DNA from: DATDRQ01 sp035291645
GTDB taxonomy: Bacteria > Chloroflexota > Anaerolineae > Anaerolineales > UBA4823
Reading direction: 5' to 3'
Length of the DNA: 7,257 nucleotides
Assembly: GCA_035291645.1 (NCBI GenBank)
Contig: DATDRQ010000337.1
Coordinates: 1 to 7,257 of the forward strand
The notes below the pieces were generated by a model, which was not told the origin of the DNA, did no database searches, and was given only the letters and a program-made list of their open reading frames with translations. Shown here piece by piece: positions 1 through 5,211 of this stretch (its first letter is position 1; every line of letters begins with the position of its first letter). The position numbers were made by a program, and so were the translations under genes.

Positions 1-309
1 CGCCATGCCTTCGTCCAGGCGCAGGTCGACGCCGGCTTTAGCAGCCTTCGCCCGCCCGATCGCCAGCACCCGCGGGTCTCCGTCCAGCCCGGTAACCTCC
101 GCCCCCGGATATGCCTGCTTGATCAGGATCGTCAAGGTGGCCGTCCCGCAGCCCAGGTCGAGCACTCGCTGCCCGGGTGAAATACCGGCTTGCCCGATCA
201 GCTGGCGCTTGAAGGCCTCTTCTTGCATGAACAGGCGCATGAGCGCGTCGTAGAAAGGGGTCAGCCAATCGTGTCCCAGCGCGGGAATGTAGGTTGCATT
301 CCGGCTCAT
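1..309 (-). CDS. Class I SAM-dependent methyltransferase, N-terminal part (cut by left edge)
   Basis: Reading leftwards from the ATG at 309-307, 103 codons stay open to the window edge, so the C-terminal part is missing. Residues 49-57 read VLDLGCGTA, the glycine-rich motif I that binds S-adenosylmethionine in Rossmann-fold methyltransferases. The acidic residue after strand 2 (D76 in GLDGDP) would bind the ribose. The leader (residues 1-45, with ALGHDWLTPFYDALMRL) resembles UbiE/arsenite-methyltransferase-like proteins of the Methyltransf_25/31 type. The substrate cannot be told from this fragment, because the specificity regions lie outside the window. The ribosome binding site is weak (AAGGCGAG, 4 nt before the ATG at its 3' end is GTGATCG or similar spacing). 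The gene lies 72 bp downstream of the YHS gene on the same strand with a hairpin between them, so it may be expressed at a lower level from the same transcript. The fold is secure and the function open. Confidence 0.88.
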   Translation of the reverse strand, partial: MSRNATYIPALGHDWLTPFYDALMRLFMQEEAFKRQLIGQAGISPGQRVLDLGCGTATLTILIKQAYPGAEVTGLDGDPRVLAIGRAKAAKAGVDLRLDEGMA

Positions 310-342
310 CGATCACTCGCCTTATCTTACGGGTTGCCAACG

Positions 343-382
343 GGATAACAGGGCGAAGCCGGTCAGCCTCGCCCTGTTATCC
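343..382 (-). repeat. Perfect 14-bp inverted repeat (hairpin) at the end of the YHS gene
   Basis: GGATAACAGGGCGA (343-356) is exactly complementary to TCGCCCTGTTATCC (369-382). Two more inner pairs follow after one mismatch, and the loop is about 6 nt. The outer edge touches the TAG stop of the YHS gene (384-382). There is no T-run on either side, so this is not a classic intrinsic terminator. A 3' mRNA-stabilising structure, a Rho-assisted terminator or a processing site before the methyltransferase gene are all possible. The structure is seen directly; the role is inferred. Confidence 0.7.
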
Positions 383-570
383 TACATCGGGTGCATCGTG
401 CCGCCATGCTCCCTTGGCTTACCGGATTCGTCCAGGTACTTCCCCGGATCTTTCTCGAACGAAGCCTTGCAGCCGGGGGCGCAGAAGTAATAGGTCTGGC
501 CTTTGTAATCGGACTTCCAGGTGGCTGTCTTTTCGTCTACTTCCATTCTGCAAACGGGGTCGATCGCCAT
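382..570 (-). CDS. Stand-alone YHS-domain protein, probable metal binder
   Basis: This 62-residue protein is almost entirely one YHS domain. It starts DPVCRMEVDE (residues 4-13) and continues with YYFCAPGCKASFEKDPGKYL (27-46), giving Cys7, Cys30 and Cys34 as likely metal ligands. Most relatives have DPVCGM; here the Gly is Arg. A short tail adds His55 and His60 (EHGGTMHPM). YHS domains occur alone and at the ends of copper and heavy-metal transport ATPases, and are thought to bind or hand over metal ions, here in the cytoplasm since no signal peptide is present. The ATG at 570 is supported by a very strong ribosome binding site. The gene follows the unrecognised Cys-rich gene by 56 bp and lies near the fur-feoB locus, which fits metal handling. 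The specific metal cannot be read from the sequence. Confidence 0.85.
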   Translation of the reverse strand: MAIDPVCRMEVDEKTATWKSDYKGQTYYFCAPGCKASFEKDPGKYLDESGKPREHGGTMHPM

Positions 571-574
571 GTTA

Positions 575-601
575 GATCATCTCCTTTTCTTTTTCATTGT
601 A
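575..601 (-). promoter_or_regulatory. Extended -10 promoter candidate and strong ribosome binding site of the YHS gene
   Basis: On the minus strand TACAAT (601-596) is preceded by TGC, giving an extended -10 pattern and five of six matches to TATAAT. No good -35 is visible. About 10 nt further on, AAGGAGATGATC (586-575) matches the ideal 16S rRNA complement AAGGAGGTGATC at 11 of 12 bases and ends 4 nt before the ATG. The gene may therefore have its own short-leader transcript as well as read-through. The ribosome site is convincing; the promoter is a suggestion. Confidence 0.55.
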
Positions 602-606
602 GCATA

Positions 607-625
607 CCGCTGGTTTGCCAGACGG
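607..625 (-). repeat. Small hairpin just after the stop of the Cys-rich gene
   Basis: CCG-CTGG (607-613) pairs with CCAG-CGG (618-621 and 623-625) around a TTTG loop, with one bulged base at 622. This makes a 7-bp stem that begins two bases past the TAA at 629-627. There is no T-run after it, so it is at best a weak or partial terminator, and it may only be a structure separating the two small genes. It also lies where the -35 of the YHS promoter would be. Confidence 0.35.
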
Positions 626-626
626 T

Positions 627-980
627 TTATCGGTGTGGGCTGGCTGTCAGGATCGCTGCGTGGATGGCGTTCTCCATCTCAGGCGATGGCGCCTGTCCCG
701 GTGAATGGACCAGGAGCAGCTCTGTAAAGCCATTATGCCCATGGGCGATCATCGTCGCCGGTCGAGCATCGTTGCCATAAACCAGTAAAACGATCATCTG
801 GCAATTGCATTGCTCCGTCCCATGATTAGGGCACTCGCAGCGGGTATGCGCGTTGCGGGCGGCTTGAAGGTCGAATGAGCGCAAGACCTGCAACCCCTGG
901 TCGTTCATCCGCTGGATAACGCGGGTGACGACCGGGTCGCATTGGCCCTCGAGGCGGAGCAGGGGGATGGTCTGTTGCAT
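627..980 (-). CDS. Unrecognised small protein with a CxC-PxH-CxC cysteine cluster
   Basis: I do not recognise this 117-residue protein. It has no signal peptide or membrane segment. Residues 48-60 contain Cys48, Cys50, His53, Cys58 and Cys60 (CECPNHGTEQCNC), a compact cluster able to hold zinc, iron or an Fe-S cluster. Cys14 is an additional cysteine. Around the cluster the pattern of hydrophobic stretches (residues 4-10, helix-like 16-29, LQVLRSF 30-36, MIVLLVYG 62-69, ATMIAHG 75-81, FTELLLVH 85-92, helix-like 100-113) suggests an alpha/beta fold, loosely like small ferredoxin-fold metal-binding domains with the cluster inserted in a loop; that fold is a guess. The ATG at 980 is the only usable start because a stop lies upstream without another start. 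AAGGA sits only 2 nt before it, which is unusually close. The gene is divergent from fur-feoB and upstream of the YHS gene, which suggests a metal-related role. Amino-acid composition and codon use look real rather than a shadow frame. Confidence 0.75.
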   Translation of the reverse strand: MQQTIPLLRLEGQCDPVVTRVIQRMNDQGLQVLRSFDLQAARNAHTRCECPNHGTEQCNCQMIVLLVYGNDARPATMIAHGHNGFTELLLVHSPGQAPSPEMENAIHAAILTASPHR

Positions 981-1000
981 GGTCCTTCGTACCTGCTGTG

Positions 1001-1028
1001 AGTATAGTCATCTCGGAATGAAAGGCAA
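1001..1028 (-). promoter_or_regulatory. Sigma-70-like promoter candidate for the Cys-rich gene
   Basis: On the minus strand TTGCCT (1028-1023, four of six matches to TTGACA) and TATACT (1006-1001, five of six to TATAAT) are separated by 16 bp. Transcription would begin near 994, leaving a leader of about 14 nt before the ATG at 980. The position is good, but no experimental support can be read from sequence. The element is about 150 bp from the nearest Fur-type operator, so direct Fur repression of this promoter is not obvious. Confidence 0.45.
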
Positions 1029-1060
1029 AGCGCCATTTGTCCCGTAATGGGATGCGCAAT

Positions 1061-1080
1061 TATGCCTATGGTATGCCTAT
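1061..1080. repeat. Two tandem copies of TATGCCTAT, 11 bp apart
   Basis: TATGCCTAT occurs at 1061-1069 and again at 1072-1080, so the same face of the helix would be presented about once per turn. It lies in the control region between the divergent genes, upstream of the candidate promoter of the Cys-rich gene. Such a repeat can bind a regulator, but two short copies can also occur by chance. Confidence 0.35.
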
Positions 1081-1173
1081 CGGATATGCTGTGAGGGAGA
1101 TGGGCCGAAGGCTGTAACAAATATCCTGCCAGAAAGGCGACAAAAGTCACTGACGGGAGCCGGGTGATGCAGG

Positions 1174-1182
1174 TAATATTAT
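1174..1182 (+). promoter_or_regulatory. Possible -10 region of the fur operon
   Basis: The AT-rich stretch here includes TATTAT (1177-1182), five of six matches to TATAAT, and is the best -10 candidate upstream of fur. A start near 1189 would fall inside the first palindromic operator and give a leader of about 60 nt. No convincing -35 lies at the right distance: CTGACG at 1150-1155 is 21 bp away. It is therefore a weak call, supported mainly by its position next to the operators. Confidence 0.3.
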
Positions 1183-1198
1183 TGCAAATGCTTTGCAA
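1182..1198. promoter_or_regulatory. Palindromic operator 1, Fur-type
   Basis: TTGCAAATGCTTTGCAA is a perfect 7-3-7 inverted repeat (TTGCAAA, spacer TGC, TTTGCAA). It is 14 of 17 identical to the second element 36 bp downstream, and the match runs on through CAAG after both copies. Read as a 7-1-7 element it matches the TGATAATnATTATCA Fur/PerR/Zur box at 9 of 14 bases. Its place upstream of a fur-family gene makes autoregulation likely. The repeat is seen directly; the binding protein is inferred. Confidence 0.7.
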
Positions 1199-1217
1199 CA
1201 AGTTTCCGTCCCTTTTA

Positions 1218-1234
1218 TTGAGAATGATTTGCAA
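1218..1234. promoter_or_regulatory. Palindromic operator 2, Fur-type, next to the fur start
   Basis: TTGAGAATGATTTGCAA keeps the right half of operator 1 exactly and varies in the left half. Its inner 15 bases (1219-1233) match TGATAATnATTATCA at 11 of 14 positions, better than operator 1. It ends 14 nt before the GTG start of fur and directly abuts the CAAGG that serves as ribosome binding site, so a bound repressor would cover the start of the transcript. The two centres are 36 bp apart. Confidence 0.7.
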
Positions 1235-1248
1235 CAAGGCTGGCATCT

Positions 1249-1707
1249 GTGGCTGAACTCGTCGAGGAAACTACCCAACGCCTGCATGCCCAGGGCGGCC
1301 GCATGACCTCCCAGCGCCGCCTGATCCTCCAGACCCTGGAGCGCCTCAGCGGCCACCCCACCGCCGAACAGCTCTTCCAGATCGTCCGCCGGCAGGACTC
1401 TTCTCTGAGCCTGTCGACGATCTACCGCACCCTGCGCTGGCTGCAAGAAGAAGACCTGGTCAGCACGCGCCTCTTCGATGAGGAACGCCGCCAGGAACGC
1501 TTCGACCCTGCCTTCCCCAGCGAGCACCACCACTTCATGTGCACGGCCTGCAAGTCCGTGATCGAGTTCGACACGCAGTTGATCGACTCGATCAAGACCC
1601 AATTCGAGCGGCAGACTGGGGCGCAGGTGCAGGTCGGATCGATCGTCCTGTACGGCCTGTGCGCCCGTTGCCGTGAAAAGTCCGGGCAACTTTCGACAGT
1701 AAGATAA
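1249..1707 (+). CDS. fur: Fur-family metal-dependent repressor
   Basis: This 152-residue protein has the full length of the Fur family. The winged-helix domain runs over about residues 10-86, with MTSQRRLILQTL (19-30), HPTAEQLF (36-43) and the recognition helix near LSLSTIYRTLRWL (53-65). The dimerisation and metal domain follows: HHHFMCTACKSVIEF (93-107) and LYGLCARC (134-141). Cys98, Cys101, Cys138 and Cys141 would form the structural zinc site. His93, His95 and Glu106 are likely regulatory ligands. Glu106 aligns with the site where PerR has Asp, favouring an iron-sensing Fur over a peroxide sensor; Zur or Mur cannot be excluded. The start is GTG, with AAGG 9 nt upstream; the next in-frame Met is residue 19, inside the conserved domain. 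feoB follows 10 nt after the stop. Two palindromic operators upstream suggest autoregulation. Confidence 0.93.
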   Translation: MAELVEETTQRLHAQGGRMTSQRRLILQTLERLSGHPTAEQLFQIVRRQDSSLSLSTIYRTLRWLQEEDLVSTRLFDEERRQERFDPAFPSEHHHFMCTACKSVIEFDTQLIDSIKTQFERQTGAQVQVGSIVLYGLCARCREKSGQLSTVR

Positions 1708-1717
1708 TACGGAGACC

Positions 1718-3706
1718 ATGCACTGCCATTCCGCTTCGCAACCTGCTCAGATCGACCCGAACGGTAGTATTGCTCTGGTTGGGAACCCGAACGTTGGCAA
1801 GTCGGTGATCTTCCAGCGCCTGACCGGTCAGCAGGTGGCGATCGCCAACTATCCGGGGACGACGGTCGAGCTGGCGCGCGGCGCGGCTCGCCAGCTGCCA
1901 GGCACCCTGTTGATGGACACCCCCGGTGTGATCACCTTCCCGCCTCACTCGCAGGATGAGCAGGTCACCGCCCGCGTCCTGCTCTACGAACCGCTCAAAG
2001 GCCTCCTGCAGGTTGGGGATGCCAAGAACCTGCGCCGCACTCTGCTGCTCACCGTCCAGCTGGCCGAGCTGGGCCTGCCGCTGGTACTGGCTCTCAACAT
2101 GATGGACGAGGCCGAGGCGCGCGGCGTCATCCTAAACCAGCCCGTCCTGGTGGAGCGCCTCGCCATCCAGGTCGTCGCGACTACTGCGACCCGCGGCCTC
2201 GGCCTGGCCGAGCTGACCGCAGCCCTGGGATCTGCCTGCCCGCCTGCCTTTCGCCTGGCCTACCCGGCCGAGATCGAAGCTGCCATCGCCGGGCTGGGGG
2301 CTTGCTGGTCGGTTGGGGAGCTGGAGGAGACCCCGGTTGCGCCGCGCGCCCTGGCGTTGATGGCTTTGGCCTCCGACCAGGTGGCGGAGGCCTGGCTGCG
2401 CGAGCGGCTTACCTCCGCCGCTTATGAAGAATTCCTTGATGTAAGAAACACTCTGCAATTATCCTTCGTCGAGCCCCTCCAGGCGGTCATCCAGACCACC
2501 CGGCTGGAGTATGTCGATCGGGTCGCCGCCGAAGTGATTCAGGCAGCCGGGCTGGGGCGGCAGGGGATCTCTGCCCGGTTGGGCCGCCTCACCACCCATC
2601 CTGCCTGGGGAACTCTGATCCTGTTGAGCGTGCTGTACGCCCTCTACTGGTTTGTGGGTGTGTTCGGGGCCGGCACCCTGGTCGGTCTGCTGGAAAACGA
2701 CCTGTTCGGCAACCTGATCAACCCCGCTGTGGTGAACCTGGTCAACCGGGTCGTTCCCTATCAAATTGTCGCCGATCTGCTGGTCGGCGAGTACGGTTTA
2801 TGGACGATGGGCATGACCTATGCCTTCGCGCTGATCTTGCCGATCGTCGCCACGTTCTTCCTGGCTTTCGGCGTCATGGAAGATTCCGGCTACCTGCCGC
2901 GCCTGGCAGCTCTGAGCAACCGCCTGTTCGTGTTCCTGGGCTTGAACGGCAAAGCGGTCCTGCCGATGGTGCTGGGGTTGGGGTGCGTCACCATGGCGAC
3001 CCTGACCACGCGGGTCCTGGAGAGCAAGCGCGAGCGATTGCTGGTGACCCTTCTCCTGGCCCTGGCGGTGCCGTGTTCCGCCCAGCTGGGCGTGGTAATG
3101 GGTATGCTGGCCGGCGTATCCCTGGCCGCGACCCTGATCTGGGCTGGGGTGGTGTTCGCCGTCCTGCTGGTGGTTGGCTGGTTATCGGCACAACTGCTGC
3201 CCGGCGAGCGCAGCCTGCTCCTGGTCGAGCTGCCCCCCTTGCGTTTACCGGTCTTTTCGAACGTCCTGCTGAAGACCCTCGCCCGGGTAGAGTGGTATTT
3301 GAAGGAAGTCGTCCCGCTGTTCCTGGCAGGCACGGCGCTCCTGTTTGCCCTGGATAGGACCGGTTTACTGCAGGCCGTCATCCGTGCCGGCGAACCCCTG
3401 GTTTCCGGCTGGTTGGGCCTGCCGCCAGAGGCCAGCGCCGCTTTCCTGATCGGGTTCATGCGCCGCGATTTTGGGGCTACCGGCCTGTTCGTCATGCAGA
3501 CCCAGGGGCTTTTGAACCCGCAGCAGGTCGTGGTCGCCATGGTGACCATCACGCTGTTCATCCCCTGCATCGCCAGCGTGATGGTGATCGCCCGGGAACG
3601 CAACTGGCGAACGGCGCTCTCGATGGTCGCCCTCATTCTCCCCCTGGCCTTCCTGGTTGGCGGCCTGCTCTACCGCGGCCTGGCCTGGATCGGATGGGGG
3701 ACGTGA
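1718..3706 (+). CDS. feoB: Ferrous iron transporter FeoB
   Basis: FeoB imports Fe2+ across the cytoplasmic membrane using an N-terminal G domain. All G motifs are visible: G1 GNPNVGKS (22-29), G2 YPGTT (45-49), G3 DTPG (67-70), G4 NMMD (127-130) and a degenerate G5 with TA in place of SA (156-157). A helical linker spans about 180-290. The membrane part (about 298-657) contains VMEDSGYLPRLA (386-397), GLNGKAVLPMVLGLGC (408-423) and VPCSAQLG (451-458); Cys423, Cys453 and Cys617 are candidate iron-path residues. The GCVTMATLTTR stretch (422-432) differs from the GCNVPAIMATR of E. coli-type FeoB and points to the other FeoB branch seen in anaerobes and archaea. At 662 residues it is shorter than the roughly 770 of E. 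coli. The N-terminus begins MHCH, a possible metal contact. GGAG lies 3 nt before the ATG, 10 nt after fur. The FeoA-like gene overlaps its end. Confidence 0.96.
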   Translation: MHCHSASQPAQIDPNGSIALVGNPNVGKSVIFQRLTGQQVAIANYPGTTVELARGAARQLPGTLLMDTPGVITFPPHSQDEQVTARVLLYEPLKGLLQVGDAKNLRRTLLLTVQLAELGLPLVLALNMMDEAEARGVILNQPVLVERLAIQVVATTATRGLGLAELTAALGSACPPAFRLAYPAEIEAAIAGLGACWSVGELEETPVAPRALALMALASDQVAEAWLRERLTSAAYEEFLDVRNTLQLSFVEPLQAVIQTTRLEYVDRVAAEVIQAAGLGRQGISARLGRLTTHPAWGTLILLSVLYALYWFVGVFGAGTLVGLLENDLFGNLINPAVVNLVNRVVPYQIVADLLVGEYGLWTMGMTYAFALILPIVATFFLAFGVMEDSGYLPRLAALSNRLFVFLGLNGKAVLPMVLGLGCVTMATLTTRVLESKRERLLVTLLLALAVPCSAQLGVVMGMLAGVSLAATLIWAGVVFAVLLVVGWLSAQLLPGERSLLLVELPPLRLPVFSNVLLKTLARVEWYLKEVVPLFLAGTALLFALDRTGLLQAVIRAGEPLVSGWLGLPPEASAAFLIGFMRRDFGATGLFVMQTQGLLNPQQVVVAMVTITLFIPCIASVMVIARERNWRTALSMVALILPLAFLVGGLLYRGLAWIGWGT

Positions 3707-4233
3707 ACACGCCGTTGATCCGCTGTGCGATGTGTGGTTTTGAATACGACCCAGCCCAGCACCGGGCCTGCGGGTCTTGTCCACTGCAGAAGGGCTGCCA
3801 GATGGTCTGCTGCCCGGCTTGCGGTTACCAATCGGTGGACGTGCATAAATCGGTCCTGGCCAGGTTGGCAGATTCCCTGTTTTCATTTTTTATTCGCAAG
3901 CCTTCAAATCCTTACACCTGGCCCGGAAACCGCGCCCAAACTTTTCCGCTCCACCGTGCTCCGCTGCCTGCAAAGAGGGTAGAATTAACCCTGGTCGATG
4001 TCCCACCCGGGAGCCGGGCCAGGCTGGCTGGTTTTCTGGATGGGCTCCCGGTCGAACGGCGGGTCCAGTTGCAGGCCTATGGGTTGGTGGCGAATGACTG
4101 GGTGCACGTCCTGCAGCAGGCGCCGGTTACAGTGATCCAGATCGGCCATACCGAGCTGGCTTTGGAAGGTAAATTGGCCGGCCAGATCAAGGTGGAGAGG
4201 ATTGGTCCAGAGAAGCCCGATGAAGATCGCTAA
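3694..4233 (+). CDS. feoA: FeoA-domain protein with an N-terminal eight-cysteine module
   Basis: The protein has 179 residues, more than twice the usual 75-85 of FeoA. The C-terminal part (about 97-169, from LTLVDVPPGSRARLAGF to HTELALEGKLAGQIKVER) has the SH3-like FeoA pattern, the small cytoplasmic partner of FeoB. The N-terminal part has Cys11, Cys14, Cys26, Cys29, Cys35, Cys39, Cys40 and Cys43, as two CxxC pairs followed by GCxxxCCPxCGYQ, resembling a zinc ribbon or Fe-S site. An AT-rich linker (about 60-95) with aromatic residues joins them. The ATG at 3694 overlaps feoB by 13 nt. A GTG at 3703 in the same frame would give a 4-nt GTGA overlap and three fewer residues, and I cannot decide between them. 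Tight overlap implies translational coupling to feoB. No separate feoC is present, so the Cys-rich module may take over a sensing role; that is inference. Confidence 0.88.
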   Translation: MGDVNTPLIRCAMCGFEYDPAQHRACGSCPLQKGCQMVCCPACGYQSVDVHKSVLARLADSLFSFFIRKPSNPYTWPGNRAQTFPLHRAPLPAKRVELTLVDVPPGSRARLAGFLDGLPVERRVQLQAYGLVANDWVHVLQQAPVTVIQIGHTELALEGKLAGQIKVERIGPEKPDEDR

Positions 4234-5152
4234 TGATGTAACCGAACTGGTAGGCAATACACCGCTGGTGCGCATCCGGCGGCTGGCCGAAGGTTGTGTG
4301 GCTGAAGTCGTCGCCAAGCTGGAGTTCTACAACCCGGCCCATAGCGTTAAGGATCGCATCGGCGTGTCGATGATCGCGGCCGCGGAAGCAGCCGGGAAGA
4401 TCGGGCCGGACACGATCATCCTGGAGCCGACCAGCGGCAATACCGGCATCGCCCTGGCGTTCGTCTGCGCCGCCAGGGGGTATCGCTGCGTCCTGACCAT
4501 GCCGGAGACGATGAGCAAGGAGAGGCGCGCCCTGCTGCGCGCCTACGGAGCGGAACTGGTGCTCACCCCGGGCAGCGAGGGGATGGCCGGGGCGATCAAC
4601 AAGGCCATGGAAATGGCCGCCTCCGACCACCGCTACTTCATCCCGCAGCAGTTCCAGAACCCCGCCAACCCCGAGGTCCACCGCCGCGCCACGGCCGAGG
4701 AGATCTGGCGCGATACCGGCGGGCGGGCAGATATCCTGGTGGCGGGTGTCGGCACAGGCGGAACGATCACCGGGGTGGGCGAGGTGATCAAGTCCCGCAA
4801 ACCTTCCTTTCGCTGCGTAGCCGTCGAGCCGGACGCTTCCCCGGTGCTCTCCGGCGGGCAGAAGGGACCCCACTCCATCCAGGGCATCGGCGCCGGCTTT
4901 ATCCCGGACGTGCTCAATATGCAGGTGGTCGATGAGGTCATCCGGGTGAAGAACGAAGACGCCTTCGAGATCGCCCGCCGCATGGCCCGTGAGGAAGGTC
5001 TGCTGGTCGGCATTTCCTCGGGAGCGGCGACCTGGGCGGCGCTGCAGGTGGCGCGCCGGTCAGAGAACGAAGGAAAGTTGATCGTCGTGATCATCCCCTC
5101 TTTCGGCGAGCGCTACCTGAGCACGCCCCTGTTTGCCGGGCTGCTGGATTGA
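4220..5152 (+). CDS. cysK: Cysteine synthase (O-acetylserine sulfhydrylase)
   Basis: This PLP enzyme of fold type II makes L-cysteine from O-acetylserine and sulfide in the cytoplasm. With the ATG at 4220 it has 310 residues, the normal family size. Lys44 in NPAHSVKDR is the PLP Schiff-base lysine. TSGNTG (71-76) binds the substrate carboxylate, GTGGT (178-182) the PLP phosphate, and Ser267 in ISSGAA the pyridine nitrogen. QGIGAGFIP (221-229) and PSFGERYLST (293-302) are typical of CysK/CysM. An upstream in-frame TTG at 4202 would add six residues (VQRSP) unlike the family, whereas GAGAAG lies 5 nt before the ATG, so I chose the ATG. The gene overlaps the end of the FeoA gene by 14 nt, which suggests co-translation with the iron genes, and cysE follows 56 nt later. 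Distinguishing O-acetylserine from O-phosphoserine or cystathionine use is not possible from motifs alone, but the cysE neighbour favours O-acetylserine. Confidence 0.93.
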   Translation: MKIANDVTELVGNTPLVRIRRLAEGCVAEVVAKLEFYNPAHSVKDRIGVSMIAAAEAAGKIGPDTIILEPTSGNTGIALAFVCAARGYRCVLTMPETMSKERRALLRAYGAELVLTPGSEGMAGAINKAMEMAASDHRYFIPQQFQNPANPEVHRRATAEEIWRDTGGRADILVAGVGTGGTITGVGEVIKSRKPSFRCVAVEPDASPVLSGGQKGPHSIQGIGAGFIPDVLNMQVVDEVIRVKNEDAFEIARRMAREEGLLVGISSGAATWAALQVARRSENEGKLIVVIIPSFGERYLSTPLFAGLLD

Positions 5153-5195
5153 TCGAAAGCCGATCGACCCCGGGCGGGTGCAGGTAACGCCAGGG

Positions 5196-5211
5196 AGGAG
5201 GCCCGGATTTG
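5196..5211 (+). promoter_or_regulatory. Ribosome binding site that fixes a TTG start for cysE
   Basis: AGGAGG (5196-5201), within GGGAGGAGG, lies 7 nt before the TTG at 5209-5211. This is the ideal distance, and no ATG or GTG in the frame is better placed, so the rare TTG is very likely the true start of cysE. The 56-bp gap from cysK holds no other clear signal. Confidence 0.8.

Noticed and set aside
38..340. Open frame of 100 residues on the minus strand over the methyltransferase
   Set aside because: It is out of frame with the clear SAM-binding motif and has an Arg/Ala/Gly-rich shadow composition.
342..353. GGGATAACAGGG, 12 bases shared with the I-SceI homing endonuclease site
   Set aside because: The flanking bases do not match the full 18-bp site and the stretch is one arm of a local hairpin, so the match is coincidence.
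1579..1595. Perfect 7-3-7 palindrome TTGATCGACTCGATCAA inside fur, with the same geometry as the operators
   Set aside because: It encodes LIDSIK in frame, and its sequence differs from the operators apart from TTG...CAA ends; codon use alone can explain it.
1147..1719. 190-residue open frame on the minus strand opposite fur
   Set aside because: It is an antisense shadow of the well-supported Fur gene and spans the operator region.
2890..3636. 248-residue open frame on the minus strand opposite feoB
   Set aside because: It mirrors the feoB membrane region, is rich in Arg, Ser, Thr and Pro with no family motif, and has no ribosome binding site of note.
4187..4873. 228-residue open frame on the minus strand opposite cysK
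   Set aside because: The plus strand encodes all CysK catalytic motifs, and the antisense product has no recognisable domain.
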